Of a stretch of 64,000 nucleotides of DNA, positions 15,768 to 23,445 are shown one piece after another. Position numbers and translations under genes: made by a program. The notes under the pieces were generated by a model. The model was not told where the DNA came from. It saw nothing but the letters and a program-made list of their open reading frames with translations, and did no database searches. This stretch comes from Vibrio chagasii (GTDB lineage Bacteria > Pseudomonadota > Gammaproteobacteria > Enterobacterales > Vibrionaceae). How positions within the stretch are numbered: position 1 is the first letter of the stretch; each line of letters begins with the position of its first letter. The stretch is taken from NCBI GenBank assembly GCA_041879415.1, contig CP090852.1, positions 1,674,001 through 1,738,000 on the forward strand, given 5' to 3'.

Positions 15768-17282
15768 TCACTCACCGCACTTTGAATAACAGCTTGGTTG
15801 GCGTGGGCACTCTCCGCCTCTGGAGCAGATAAGCCTCGCCTCTGTTTCAATCCCACGTTCAATCCAATTTATATTTAGAATCTTGGCTATTGTCGTGAGA
15901 TCTTTCTTGATGTTACGTGGGATAGCTACAGAGCCGCCATTATTAACGCATGAAGCCTTAAGCTGCTCTGCTATTTCTCTTGAATTACCGCCTTGGGCAT
16001 CAATCGCAGGGTTGAGGTCTATGCCTGCACACAATACGCGATTGTTACCCGCTGGATCCGTCATATTGATGGATTCACAACAGTAGATTCTTGGCTCATC
16101 TCCCACATTCAAAATGGAGATTTGAGCCGAGCTACCCGCACGGGGCTCAGATAATCGACGGAACACTGCCCAATGTTGACATGGGTCGGCCACCGTTCTC
16201 ATATTTCCCCAAGGCAGTGGAATCCCGTTCCCGCGGTATACAGCCTTGAGTTTCCCCGGTCCGTAAGCATCAAAGTAGTGCCAGTGAGGGTAGGGCGATA
16301 CTACCGTCATTCGACGCATCGCAACAGAGGGGGAAACCCCTGCTCTTTTGTGAACGTCGATTTCGTAACCGGTACGGTCAAGCAACTGTCTGAATGGAAC
16401 TTTAGGGCACAGCAGCGCTCCAGCAAAAAAGCTAGATTCAAAATCTCGCCATGCTTGCAAAATATCTTGAGAGTTGAGTTGGGAGGAGCCTGACACTTGG
16501 TTGTCGTCCCAGGTGTTGTTATTACCAACGGACAACACACTCTTTAACCCTTCTTTGCTATGCAAAATGCAATGGCCGATGTACACCGACAAGTCGTATT
16601 TCAAACGCGTTGGATACTCCTTGAGGATTTCATTTAAGAAGATGGTACCAGGCGGTTCAAAGAAGGACGTTACCAACTGTTTGGCGTTGATTCCAAGTTC
16701 ATCGACTACGTCTTGCGGTGTGCGTGTTACCCAGCGGATATTGATTCCGAGGCTTCTAGCGATGTCTATTAGGTCTTCTATGCTGAGGTTGAGTCGTTTT
16801 AGACCTACCTCTTCAGCTGCCCGCTCAAGGTCAGGGAAGTGGTTCTGATGGCTCTCTTGGTGGGCCCTAATCAATAGATGTGCGAATTGGCGCCCAGAGA
16901 TACCTGTTTGCGACAACATCTCTGGTATCGCGATTTGCAGGATGTCGTTAGAGAAAAGGAAGCTAGGCTCAAGAGCCATACCGCTAATCCCGCCTCGATT
17001 ACCTTTGTCGGGAGCAATGGCCTGCTGTTCTGATTCATCGTCAAGAAACCATGTAGGGCTCTTTTGGAAGACCTGAGCAATGACTTCAAGCATATCGATG
17101 CTTGGCACTCGCTTTCCACGTTCGATCATAGAGAGGTAAGAAACGGAAGGCGCATACTCTGGGTTGATTCTAATACAACGCGCAGACAGATCTTCCATCG
17201 TTAAATGGTTACGCTTCCTAAGGTTACGTATCTTGGTACCTAGGAAATGTGACTGACGAACTAAACTTTTTGACAAGGCCAT
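15768..17282 (-). CDS. XRE-family regulator with long C-terminal domain (DUF3612-type)
   Basis: The N-terminal helix-turn-helix lies in the first 75 residues (KIRNLRKRNHLTMEDLSARC, VSYLSMIERGKRVPSIDMLE). It is followed by about 430 residues of the type found in short-chain fatty acyl or IrrE-like regulators (FLNEILKEYPTRLKYDLSVYIGHCILH). A cysteine-rich tail (CSRGGECP, CYSKC) may bind metal. Vibrio proteins of this shape are annotated DUF3612. The start is taken at the ATG at 17282; a GTG at 17297 would add five residues. It is divergent from the 199-residue gene at 17467, which is its most likely target. The effector is unknown; acyl-CoA is a family-based guess. Confidence 0.78.
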   Translation of the reverse strand: MALSKSLVRQSHFLGTKIRNLRKRNHLTMEDLSARCIRINPEYAPSVSYLSMIERGKRVPSIDMLEVIAQVFQKSPTWFLDDESEQQAIAPDKGNRGGISGMALEPSFLFSNDILQIAIPEMLSQTGISGRQFAHLLIRAHQESHQNHFPDLERAAEEVGLKRLNLSIEDLIDIARSLGINIRWVTRTPQDVVDELGINAKQLVTSFFEPPGTIFLNEILKEYPTRLKYDLSVYIGHCILHSKEGLKSVLSVGNNNTWDDNQVSGSSQLNSQDILQAWRDFESSFFAGALLCPKVPFRQLLDRTGYEIDVHKRAGVSPSVAMRRMTVVSPYPHWHYFDAYGPGKLKAVYRGNGIPLPWGNMRTVADPCQHWAVFRRLSEPRAGSSAQISILNVGDEPRIYCCESINMTDPAGNNRVLCAGIDLNPAIDAQGGNSREIAEQLKASCVNNGGSVAIPRNIKKDLTTIAKILNINWIERGIETEARLICSRGGECPRQPSCYSKCGE

Positions 17283-17284
17283 AT

Positions 17285-17322
17285 TTGTAAAATTCACATT
17301 GTAAAATTTTTGTTGTGAAATT
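17285..17322. promoter_or_regulatory. Repeat-rich operator candidate between divergent genes
   Basis: TTGTAAAATT occurs twice, 14 bp apart (17285 and 17299), interleaved with an inverted pair TTCACA (17293) and TGTGAA (17314). It covers the regulator's own start region, as expected for autoregulation; a further ATTCACAAA lies near 17357. Confidence 0.4.
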
Positions 17323-17466
17323 GTATGTAAAAAAGCGCTAATCTACAAACTAAGTAATTCACAAAACGATAAATAAATTAAACGTTCGTTTGGAATAATT
17401 GCTCTAGGACACATTTTTGCGTTAAAAATCGGTGGTTTTCACCGGACTAGTCAAGAGGGAAAGACT

Positions 17467-18066
17467 ATGAATATGCTTACATTCGATAAAACAGAAATCC
17501 AAAAACAATCAAAGCCATTTATCGCTGAAGCTGTCTTTGCCGTGGAGACAATCAGTGCAAACCAGCAAAATGAGAAGCAAGTGAAAGCAAAGCAACTGCT
17601 TGACCGTCTATTTCCTCTTGAGCATGGCTCTCACCAAGACGTAACGAGCTACGTAGTCGATTACCGTCATATCATGGCTTACTTCAAAGACGGACAGCAT
17701 AGCGGCCTAAAACACCCTAAGCACTTTGTAGCCTACATGGGTGAGAAGAGCGACCCTGATTCAATCTTGTTCCGTGATGGTAGCGGAAGCCACTTAGAAG
17801 TGATGTTTGGTTGTCACAAAGGTACTGGTTGCATTGAGTTGGTAGAGATTGATGATATCCAACTGGAATCGTGCACGACATTCGGTCAAGCTCCAACTGA
17901 GTCGACGAATACGACTTTACACCAAGAAACTATTGCGGCTATGCGCCACTGGATCAGCCTAGTTAAAGGTGATGAAAAGGGTAAGCCGAAGGCGTGCAGT
18001 GAAGATAAAGAATTTAGAGCAAAAAGTGGTGAAGATTACTGCCTTAACTACTGTTTCCAAATTTAA
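17467..18066 (+). CDS. Conserved-looking protein of unknown function, target of the divergent regulator
   Basis: The 199-residue soluble protein starts after AGAGGGAAAG, a strong ribosome site. Features include VKAKQLLDRLFPLEHGSHQDV, VVDYRHIMAYFKDGQHSGLKHPKHFVAYMG, a His/Asp-rich middle and a late Cys-containing section (MFGCHKGTGCIELVEI, CSEDKEF, YCLNYCF). No signal peptide or membrane segment is present. I do not recognise the family with certainty. It shares a promoter region with the XRE/DUF3612 regulator, so its expression probably depends on that regulator. It ends before a strong bidirectional terminator. Confidence 0.6.
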   Translation: MNMLTFDKTEIQKQSKPFIAEAVFAVETISANQQNEKQVKAKQLLDRLFPLEHGSHQDVTSYVVDYRHIMAYFKDGQHSGLKHPKHFVAYMGEKSDPDSILFRDGSGSHLEVMFGCHKGTGCIELVEIDDIQLESCTTFGQAPTESTNTTLHQETIAAMRHWISLVKGDEKGKPKACSEDKEFRAKSGEDYCLNYCFQI

Positions 18067-18106
18067 ATCCTAGTTCTCAGTTCTCAGAGACAAGAACACA
18101 GTAAAC

Positions 18107-18141
18107 AAAAAGCCCCAAAGGTAACGCCTTTGGGGCTTTCT
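18107..18141. terminator. Bidirectional rho-independent terminator
   Basis: AAAGCCCCAAAGG and CCTTTGGGGCTTT form a 13-bp stem with a five-base loop and flanking A/T runs, between convergent genes. Confidence 0.92.
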
Positions 18142-18199
18142 AGTTTTAATTAGTATTCACCACGCGTATTTGGCTCAATCGCCAAGCGAATGATTGCCT

Positions 18200-19216
18200 T
18201 TAAAGAGGCATAACGCGATTACGGCCAAGTGTTTTGGCTTCGTAAAGCAACTTATCTGCGCGCTCAATTAATGAATGCGGTGACTCTCCAGGTTCAAGTT
18301 CAGCCACACCGAAAGAAGCGGTAATATTTCCGACTTGTTCACCACTGCGACGGTCTTTAATCGATAGCTTCTCTAACGAACGACGGTTAGTGTCAGCCAG
18401 TTGGCGTGCGATGCGTACTGATTTATTCGGCACAATCAGTGCAAATTCTTCACCGCCAAAGCGATAAGCAGAAATGCCTTCACGGCAACTTAGCTTGAGT
18501 TTACGAGCGATGCCTTTAAGAACCATGTCGCCAAACAGGTGACCATAGGTGTCGTTGAAGTTCTTAAAATGGTCGATGTCGAGGAGAATCAAACAAAGAG
18601 ACTGGTTCGCTTCGCAGAGCGTTTCTAAATCGCGGTCGAAAGAGCGACGGTTGTATAGGGTGGTGGTGCTGTCAAACAGTGCGTCTTTCTGTACTTCAAC
18701 AAGCTGGCTTTTGAGCTTAGAGATTTCAGAGGTCGCTGAGTTGAGCTGAGAATTCAGGAATTGAGTTGAATGACGGATGTTTCGAGACTCAGAAACAAGC
18801 TGACGTACTAGAGACATCACCTCGTCGATAGAGAGGCTTTCATTTTCAACGCGAGACAGATCTTCAAAGCTTTTATCGATCATATCCGAGAAAGCCGACG
18901 TATCCGTTAGCGTATCATTCATAGAATTTGATACTTCAGATACCAATAGCTCTAAGTTAGCGCGTAGATCATTGATATTGGTTTCTGATTTGCTGGCAAC
19001 GTAATTGTTGTAAAGCTGTTCACCAACAGCCGGAGGGCAGATGCCATAATGCTCCAGCACGCCATCCATCTCTTTAGTCAGTTGCGGAATCGCATTATCG
19101 ACATAGGTGTACCAAAGGGCGTAATTTGCAGGTGTGGTCGACACCCTGTTCTTCATCATAAGAGGCACCGCTTTCTTTAGATTAGCGGTGGATTTCTGAA
19201 ATTCGTCTTTGTTCAT
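18200..19216 (-). CDS. Cytosolic diguanylate cyclase with coiled N-terminal region
   Basis: About 338 residues from the ATG at 19216 (MNKDEFQKST); an upstream in-frame GTG exists at 19252 but gives an unlikely hydrophobic extension. The N-terminal about 160 residues are helical (ANYALWYTYVDNAIPQLTKEM), ending in a coiled coil (LNSQLNSATSEISKLKSQL). The GGDEF domain has the active-site variant FGGEEFALIVP and the metal site ILLDIDHFKNFNDTYGH. The position of the I-site reads REGI instead of RxxD, so product inhibition through this site is probably lost. No membrane segment is present. The signal is unknown. Confidence 0.88.
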   Translation of the reverse strand: MNKDEFQKSTANLKKAVPLMMKNRVSTTPANYALWYTYVDNAIPQLTKEMDGVLEHYGICPPAVGEQLYNNYVASKSETNINDLRANLELLVSEVSNSMNDTLTDTSAFSDMIDKSFEDLSRVENESLSIDEVMSLVRQLVSESRNIRHSTQFLNSQLNSATSEISKLKSQLVEVQKDALFDSTTTLYNRRSFDRDLETLCEANQSLCLILLDIDHFKNFNDTYGHLFGDMVLKGIARKLKLSCREGISAYRFGGEEFALIVPNKSVRIARQLADTNRRSLEKLSIKDRRSGEQVGNITASFGVAELEPGESPHSLIERADKLLYEAKTLGRNRVMPL

Positions 19217-19584
19217 TATTTTTACTGCAGATATCAAACCAACTAAAGCCACTTGTGGACAAGGTTAGCGGATTTCGAGGAGCTTTGCTTTAAAAATTAT
19301 ATAATTAATGGATGAGGGTTGGATAAATTACTCATTTTTATTATGAATATCGATTGCGTACTTATAACGGCGATCTAATGGATTGTTCTTTAACCAAATT
19401 TTGAGTTATTCACTTTGCAACAGCGATGTAGATGTCAGTACTGAAGCTAGGCAAGGATTTGGAGAAATGACGCTTTAAGTGGGTGAGCCAAAGTGAGTGC
19501 GTTTGTTAGAGCAGCGAGTGATTTAAGCGTGGGGTAGAGGGAGTGCTCAGCAGTAGGAGGGGGCAGAAACTTTTCGACAGATAC

Positions 19585-19613
19585 AAAAAAGCGCCGATAA
19601 AAATCAGCGCTTT
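19585..19613 (-). terminator. Terminator of the cold-shock gene
   Basis: On the minus strand AAAGCGCTGAT pairs with ATCGGCGCTTT (one mismatch) and is followed by a T-run. The remaining sequence 19217-19584 shows no supported gene. Confidence 0.8.
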
Positions 19614-19638
19614 AAAATTCTTTTTAGCTAAATGCTAA

Positions 19639-19851
19639 TTATTGAGCAACAACGTTTGCTGCTTGTAGGCCTTTTTGACCGTTTTCAACTTCGAAAGAAA
19701 CCTTTTGGCCTTCTTTCAGAGTTTTGAAACCTTCAGAAACGATAGCACGGAAGTGTACGAATACGTCAGCGCCGCCGTTGTCTTGAGAAATGAAGCCGAA
19801 ACCTTTCTCTTCGTTAAACCATTTTACAGTGCCAGTATTTGTGTTAGACAT
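19639..19851 (-). CDS. CspA-family cold-shock protein
   Basis: The 70-residue single-domain OB fold carries both RNA-binding motifs, RNP1 (KGFGFISQ) and RNP2 (VFVHFRAI), and begins NTGTVKWFNEEKGFG. It is an RNA chaperone that melts mRNA structure. The start is the ATG at 19851, six bases after AAGGGAC; the frame extends six codons further to an ATG at 19869 without a better site. The upstream 312 bp (19852-20163) contain no other gene and could include the long 5' leader usual for csp mRNAs. Whether it is cold-induced cannot be told from sequence. Confidence 0.92.
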   Translation of the reverse strand: MSNTNTGTVKWFNEEKGFGFISQDNGGADVFVHFRAIVSEGFKTLKEGQKVSFEVENGQKGLQAANVVAQ

Positions 19852-20163
19852 AATTTGTCCCTTATTCATAAATTTTCTAAATTGTTGATTGCATTCAATG
19901 CAATGCGCTGATAATTGAATTATTTAATATTGCTAAGAAATAAGGAAAAACTACTTACAAAAACGGGTAACGATTTTACATGTCAATTTTTTACTATTCA
20001 TCTAACTTAAATAACTCCGGCTAACAGAGCGAGTGCATGTTAACACAGTCTTTCGAGATGTACACACATTGATTGCGAAATCAGTGTTTTTTTTGTCATA
20101 CCGTGCGAATCCACAAAAAACACACTGAATTAGTGATAGTTTTATCGCTTCGCACAACACAAC

Positions 20164-20189
20164 AAAAGGAAGCATCTCAGCTTCCTTTT
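20164..20189. terminator. Probable terminator of codBA
   Basis: AAAAGGAAGC and GCTTCCTTTT form a perfect 10-bp stem with a six-base loop; only four T follow in either direction, so it may be less efficient. Confidence 0.7.
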
Positions 20190-20213
20190 ATTCGATAATA
20201 ATTATAGACGATA

Positions 20214-21491
20214 TTAGCGTTTAAAGCTTACATCTTCCGTTTTATCTAGATTAATTTTGGTCTTCGCTGGTTGTGTCTCTGCGATCACTTTACCGTGACG
20301 TACTGAGTACTGCACAGGCACTTGACGACGCACTGCATCAAAACCGTTTTCAGCAGGAAGAATCAGTAGGCTACCAGGTTTACCTTCTTCGATACCGTAG
20401 TTGTCTTGAATATTCAGTGTGCGAGCAGAGTTTTTGCTAATCAAATCAAGCGAGTTGTTGATTTGGTCGTAGCCCATCACTTGAGTTACATGCAGGCCCA
20501 TATGCAGTACTTGAAGCATATTTGCTGTGCCTAGTGGGTACCATGGGTCAAAGACATCATCGTGGCCAAAACAAACGTTTATGTTGGCAGCTAGCATCTC
20601 TTTAACGCGAGTTACGCCGCGACGTTTCGGGTAATCATCGAAACGACCTTGTAAGTGAATGTTCACTAATGGGTTTGCAACGAAGTTGATGCCAGACATT
20701 TTCAACAGGCGGAATAGGCGAGATGCGTAAGCACCATTGTAAGAGCCCATTGCTGTTGTATGGCTTGCTGTTACCTTTTCACCCATTTCGAACTTGTGAG
20801 CTAGGGCTGCAAGTGTCTCAACAAAACGAGATTGCTCGTCATCGATTTCATCACAGTGAACGTCAATCAAGCAGTCGTATTTACGTGCAAGTTCAAATAC
20901 ATAGTGTAAAGATTCAACACCGTATTCACGAGTGAACTCAAAGTGAGGAATAGCACCGATAACATCAGCACCGATCTTTACCGCTTCTTCTAGAAGTTCT
21001 TTGCCGTTCGGATAAGAAAGAATGCCTTCTTGAGGGAATGCGACGATTTGGATATCGACCCATTCTTTCATCTCTTCACGCACTTCAACCATCGCTTTTA
21101 GCGCGACTAACGTTGGATCAGACACGTCTACGTGAGTACGAACGTGTTGTACACCGTTGGCAATTTGCCATTTCAAAGTTTGCTTCGCACGTGACTTAAC
21201 ATCTTCAATTGAAAGCAGTTCTTTACGCTCAGCCCAACGCTCAATACCTTCAAACAAGGTACCAGAGATATTCCAGTTAGGCTCACCAGCTGTCTGAGTT
21301 GTGTCTAGGTGAATGTGCGGTTCACAGAAAGGAGAAACCGCAATGCCGCCTTGTGCATCAAGAGTTTCGCCCTGATGGTTGATTTGCGCGTCATTATCGA
21401 GAATGCGAGAAAATTGACCATTTTCAATCAGAATCTGTTTCAAGCCTTCTTGGCCTTGAAGTTTTGCGTTCTTGATTAATAAGGTTGTCAT
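20214..21491 (-). CDS. codA: Cytosine deaminase CodA
   Basis: A 425-residue amidohydrolase converting cytosine to uracil and ammonia. The metal-binding motif CEPHIHLDTT is near residue 57. The later His and catalytic residues are seen in IDVHCDEIDDEQS, VTASHTTAMGSY and INVCFGHDDVFDPW. These match E. coli CodA, of similar length (427). AAGGACAC lies just before the ATG. It starts 9 bp after codB, forming the classic codBA operon for salvage of exogenous cytosine. Confidence 0.95.
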   Translation of the reverse strand: MTTLLIKNAKLQGQEGLKQILIENGQFSRILDNDAQINHQGETLDAQGGIAVSPFCEPHIHLDTTQTAGEPNWNISGTLFEGIERWAERKELLSIEDVKSRAKQTLKWQIANGVQHVRTHVDVSDPTLVALKAMVEVREEMKEWVDIQIVAFPQEGILSYPNGKELLEEAVKIGADVIGAIPHFEFTREYGVESLHYVFELARKYDCLIDVHCDEIDDEQSRFVETLAALAHKFEMGEKVTASHTTAMGSYNGAYASRLFRLLKMSGINFVANPLVNIHLQGRFDDYPKRRGVTRVKEMLAANINVCFGHDDVFDPWYPLGTANMLQVLHMGLHVTQVMGYDQINNSLDLISKNSARTLNIQDNYGIEEGKPGSLLILPAENGFDAVRRQVPVQYSVRHGKVIAETQPAKTKINLDKTEDVSFKR

Positions 21492-21500
21492 AGTGTGTCC

Positions 21501-22739
21501 TTAAGCGGCCTGAGATTTCAGAGCTTTTTTATTCAATAGAGGGTTTAGCACTAGGTAACTGATAGCACCGCCTAATACTGCGTTCAATGGAACAACGCCA
21601 GGAAGGAAGTGACCTGCTGCTACGCCTGTTGCAACCGCGATAATGCCAGCCCAGTTAACGGTTTGGAACTCCGCATTTGCAAAATCTTTGTAACGCTTAC
21701 GGTTCGCGAAGAAGTCAGCGATGATTACGCCGCCAATTGGTGGAATCGCTAGCGAAAGGAACGTTAGCCAGCCAACGAAGTTGTTGTATAACCAAAGTGC
21801 GAAAATGGTACCGATAATGCCGTTGATGATAGACATTGTAGTACTTGAGCGACCGGTGATGTTTGAGAAGCCTAGACCTGATGCGTAAAGTGCGTTTTCG
21901 TTAGTCGTCCAGATGTTTAAACCTAGTACAATAATCGCCGGAAGTAGAAGACCTTGTGCGATCATGACATCAGAAATATCAGCTTGGCCTGTAGCAGCAG
22001 CACCGGCTGCGCCGAAGATGAACATCAGTGAGTTACCGATGAAAAATGCGACCATAGTAATGAGTACCGCACTTGCTGGTTTCTTACCGAAGCGCACGAA
22101 GTCAGCCGTTAATGTACCTGCACTAACAAATGAACCCACAACCATCGCTAGCGCAACAGAGAAGTCCATTGGTGTTTCTGGCTTGATAAGCTGTAGCTGT
22201 TCTAAACCACCTACGCTGTCTACCGCTGTCAGCACAGAGTAACCGCCTAGAATTGCGATAGCAGGAACGGCAACCGCTGAAAGTACCATTAGCGCCTTGA
22301 TGCCGAAGTACACTGTACCTGTCATTAACAAGCCCGATACGATGATTAGTGTGTTGGTATCGATACCTGTCGCTTTTTGTACCGGAATTGCAAACATAGC
22401 CACACCTACGCCAAACCAACCGACTTGTGTGCCGCCAAGTAGGGCTGAAGGAAGCCATGAGCCTTTGGTACCGAAAGAGAAACGAGCTAGGAGGTGAGTT
22501 GAGAGGCCAGTAGATGAGCCGATGTAGCCAAGAAAAGAAGTGTAAATACCGAGAATTAGGTTACCGATGAGAACGGCGAGGAAGAAATCGTTGAATGAAA
22601 GGCCTGTCCCGAGTGAACCACCTGTCCACATACTTGCAGAGAAGAAAGTGAGTCCAAGCATTACCATGGTGAGTGAAGCAACTCCTTTCCTAGCCGATGT
22701 TGGAACCGGCCCTAGACTGTAGTTATTATCAGCAGCCAT
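21501..22739 (-). CDS. codB: Cytosine permease CodB
   Basis: A 412-residue NCS1-family symporter with about twelve membrane segments, importing cytosine. Family features include the N-terminal VPTSARKGVASLTMVMLGLTFFSASMW, the unwound-helix region GYIGSSTGLSTHLLARFSFG, and NIWTTNENALYASGLGFSN. The ATG follows GGAGG by nine bases. It is the first gene of codBA. In E. coli this operon is repressed by PurR and activated under nitrogen limitation. A PurR-like site lies about 52 bp before the start and a LacI/PurR-type palindrome further up. Confidence 0.95.
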   Translation of the reverse strand: MAADNNYSLGPVPTSARKGVASLTMVMLGLTFFSASMWTGGSLGTGLSFNDFFLAVLIGNLILGIYTSFLGYIGSSTGLSTHLLARFSFGTKGSWLPSALLGGTQVGWFGVGVAMFAIPVQKATGIDTNTLIIVSGLLMTGTVYFGIKALMVLSAVAVPAIAILGGYSVLTAVDSVGGLEQLQLIKPETPMDFSVALAMVVGSFVSAGTLTADFVRFGKKPASAVLITMVAFFIGNSLMFIFGAAGAAATGQADISDVMIAQGLLLPAIIVLGLNIWTTNENALYASGLGFSNITGRSSTTMSIINGIIGTIFALWLYNNFVGWLTFLSLAIPPIGGVIIADFFANRKRYKDFANAEFQTVNWAGIIAVATGVAAGHFLPGVVPLNAVLGGAISYLVLNPLLNKKALKSQAA

Positions 22740-22790
22740 TTTTTAACCTCCGCAAATGATCAAAATTAAAATTAACGGTCGCCATATTGC

Positions 22791-22806
22791 AGGCAAACGT
22801 GCGCAT
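22791..22806. promoter_or_regulatory. Candidate PurR operator of codBA
   Basis: AGGCAAACGTGCGCAT matches ANGCAANCGNTTNCNT at all fixed positions except two, 52 bp before the codB start. E. coli codBA is a PurR target, which supports the reading. Confidence 0.5.
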
Positions 22807-22929
22807 TATGGTGATATAAATCACATAGTCAATGCTAAATTTGTCAATAGTCAGTCGTTAAAACCAGTTTTGGCTCAAATTTTCATATAAAACATAAGGT
22901 TATTTTTATGAATTATTTCATAGAAATTA

Positions 22930-22947
22930 ATAGAAAACGTTTTCTAT
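22930..22947. promoter_or_regulatory. Perfect 18-bp palindrome with central CG
   Basis: ATAGAAAACGTTTTCTAT is fully self-complementary and has the A3-CG-T3 centre of LacI-family operators including PurR, but three PurR consensus positions differ. It lies 191 bp before codB and about 100 bp past the end of the second Qrr gene. Confidence 0.45.
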
Positions 22948-23052
22948 CACTTGTTGGTGGCTAACAAGGTGTAGGTTGAGTATGAATGTTGATTGTTATT
23001 ATTATGAATGGTTGTCTGTATACAGGAAATGCAAGCTTGGTAAACGATAGGT

Positions 23053-23162
23053 AAAAAAATAGCCAATCGCAATAACCGCGATTGGCTTATATATTTTGTG
23101 AACAAGTATAGGTTCACTAACAACGTCAGTTGGCTAGGTGACCCTCGGCTTAAGAAGGGTCA
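23053..23162 (-). ncRNA. qrr: Qrr small regulatory RNA, copy B
   Basis: Minus-strand transcript of about 110 nt starting TGACCC. The first about 55 nt are identical to copy A, including stem GTGACCCT/AGGGTCAC and the conserved block with CTAGCCAACTGACGTTGTTA. GTGAAC/GTTCAC forms the second stem. The terminator has GCCAATCGC/GCGATTGGC and a T-run that differs from copy A in the stem sequence but not in design. It has its own sigma-54 promoter and LuxO-type upstream site. It is expected to base-pair with luxR/hapR, luxO and aphA mRNAs with Hfq. The two copies point towards each other, 7.4 kb apart. Confidence 0.93.
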
Positions 23163-23172
23163 CTGAATACAT

Positions 23173-23189
23173 TGCAGTTAGTGTGCCAA
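23173..23189 (-). promoter_or_regulatory. Sigma-54 promoter of Qrr copy B
   Basis: On the minus strand TTGGCACACTAACTGCA has the -24 GG and -12 GC 12 bases apart, giving a start near 23162. The -12 element CTGCA is the same as in copy A. Confidence 0.85.
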
Positions 23190-23271
23190 CTCTAATAACC
23201 TTGATTATCGGCTGTTTGATAGCAATTTGGTGCGTATTTAAGCGCCTTCTTAGCATTTTGAAATTGGCTTT

Positions 23272-23284
23272 TTGCGTAATGCAA
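23272..23284. promoter_or_regulatory. LuxO-type upstream site of Qrr copy B
   Basis: TTGCG-TAA-TGCAA matches TTGCA-N3-TGCAA with one mismatch and lies about 85 bp before the -24 box, the same distance as in copy A. Further TTGC/GCAA elements (TTGCGGCAA near 23314) follow. Apart from the Qrr gene and these sites, 22948-23386 holds no supported gene. Confidence 0.6.
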
Positions 23285-23386
23285 GTGCATTTTGCGAATT
23301 GGTGTTGACTTGCGGCAAATAGTAGGGGGAGTTCAAGCTGTTGGCTCTTCTTTCTGAGTTAAGCTTATTGATTTGTATTCAAGAAA

Positions 23387-23421
23387 CGAAAAGCCCGAGT
23401 GATCAATGATCACTCGGGCTT
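23387..23421. terminator. Strong hairpin terminator after the HlyD gene
   Basis: AAGCCCGAGTGATCA and TGATCACTCGGGCTT form a perfect 15-bp inverted repeat, followed on the minus strand by TTTTCGTTTC. Confidence 0.82.
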
Positions 23422-23445
23422 GGTATTTCTAATCCATAAAGGTGG

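Noticed and set aside
15502..23165. The inverted about 70-bp repeats at 15.5 and 23.1 kb as ends of a mobile element
   Set aside because: The repeats are the transcribed parts of two Qrr genes, each with its own promoter and terminator. There is no transposase and no target duplication between or beside them.
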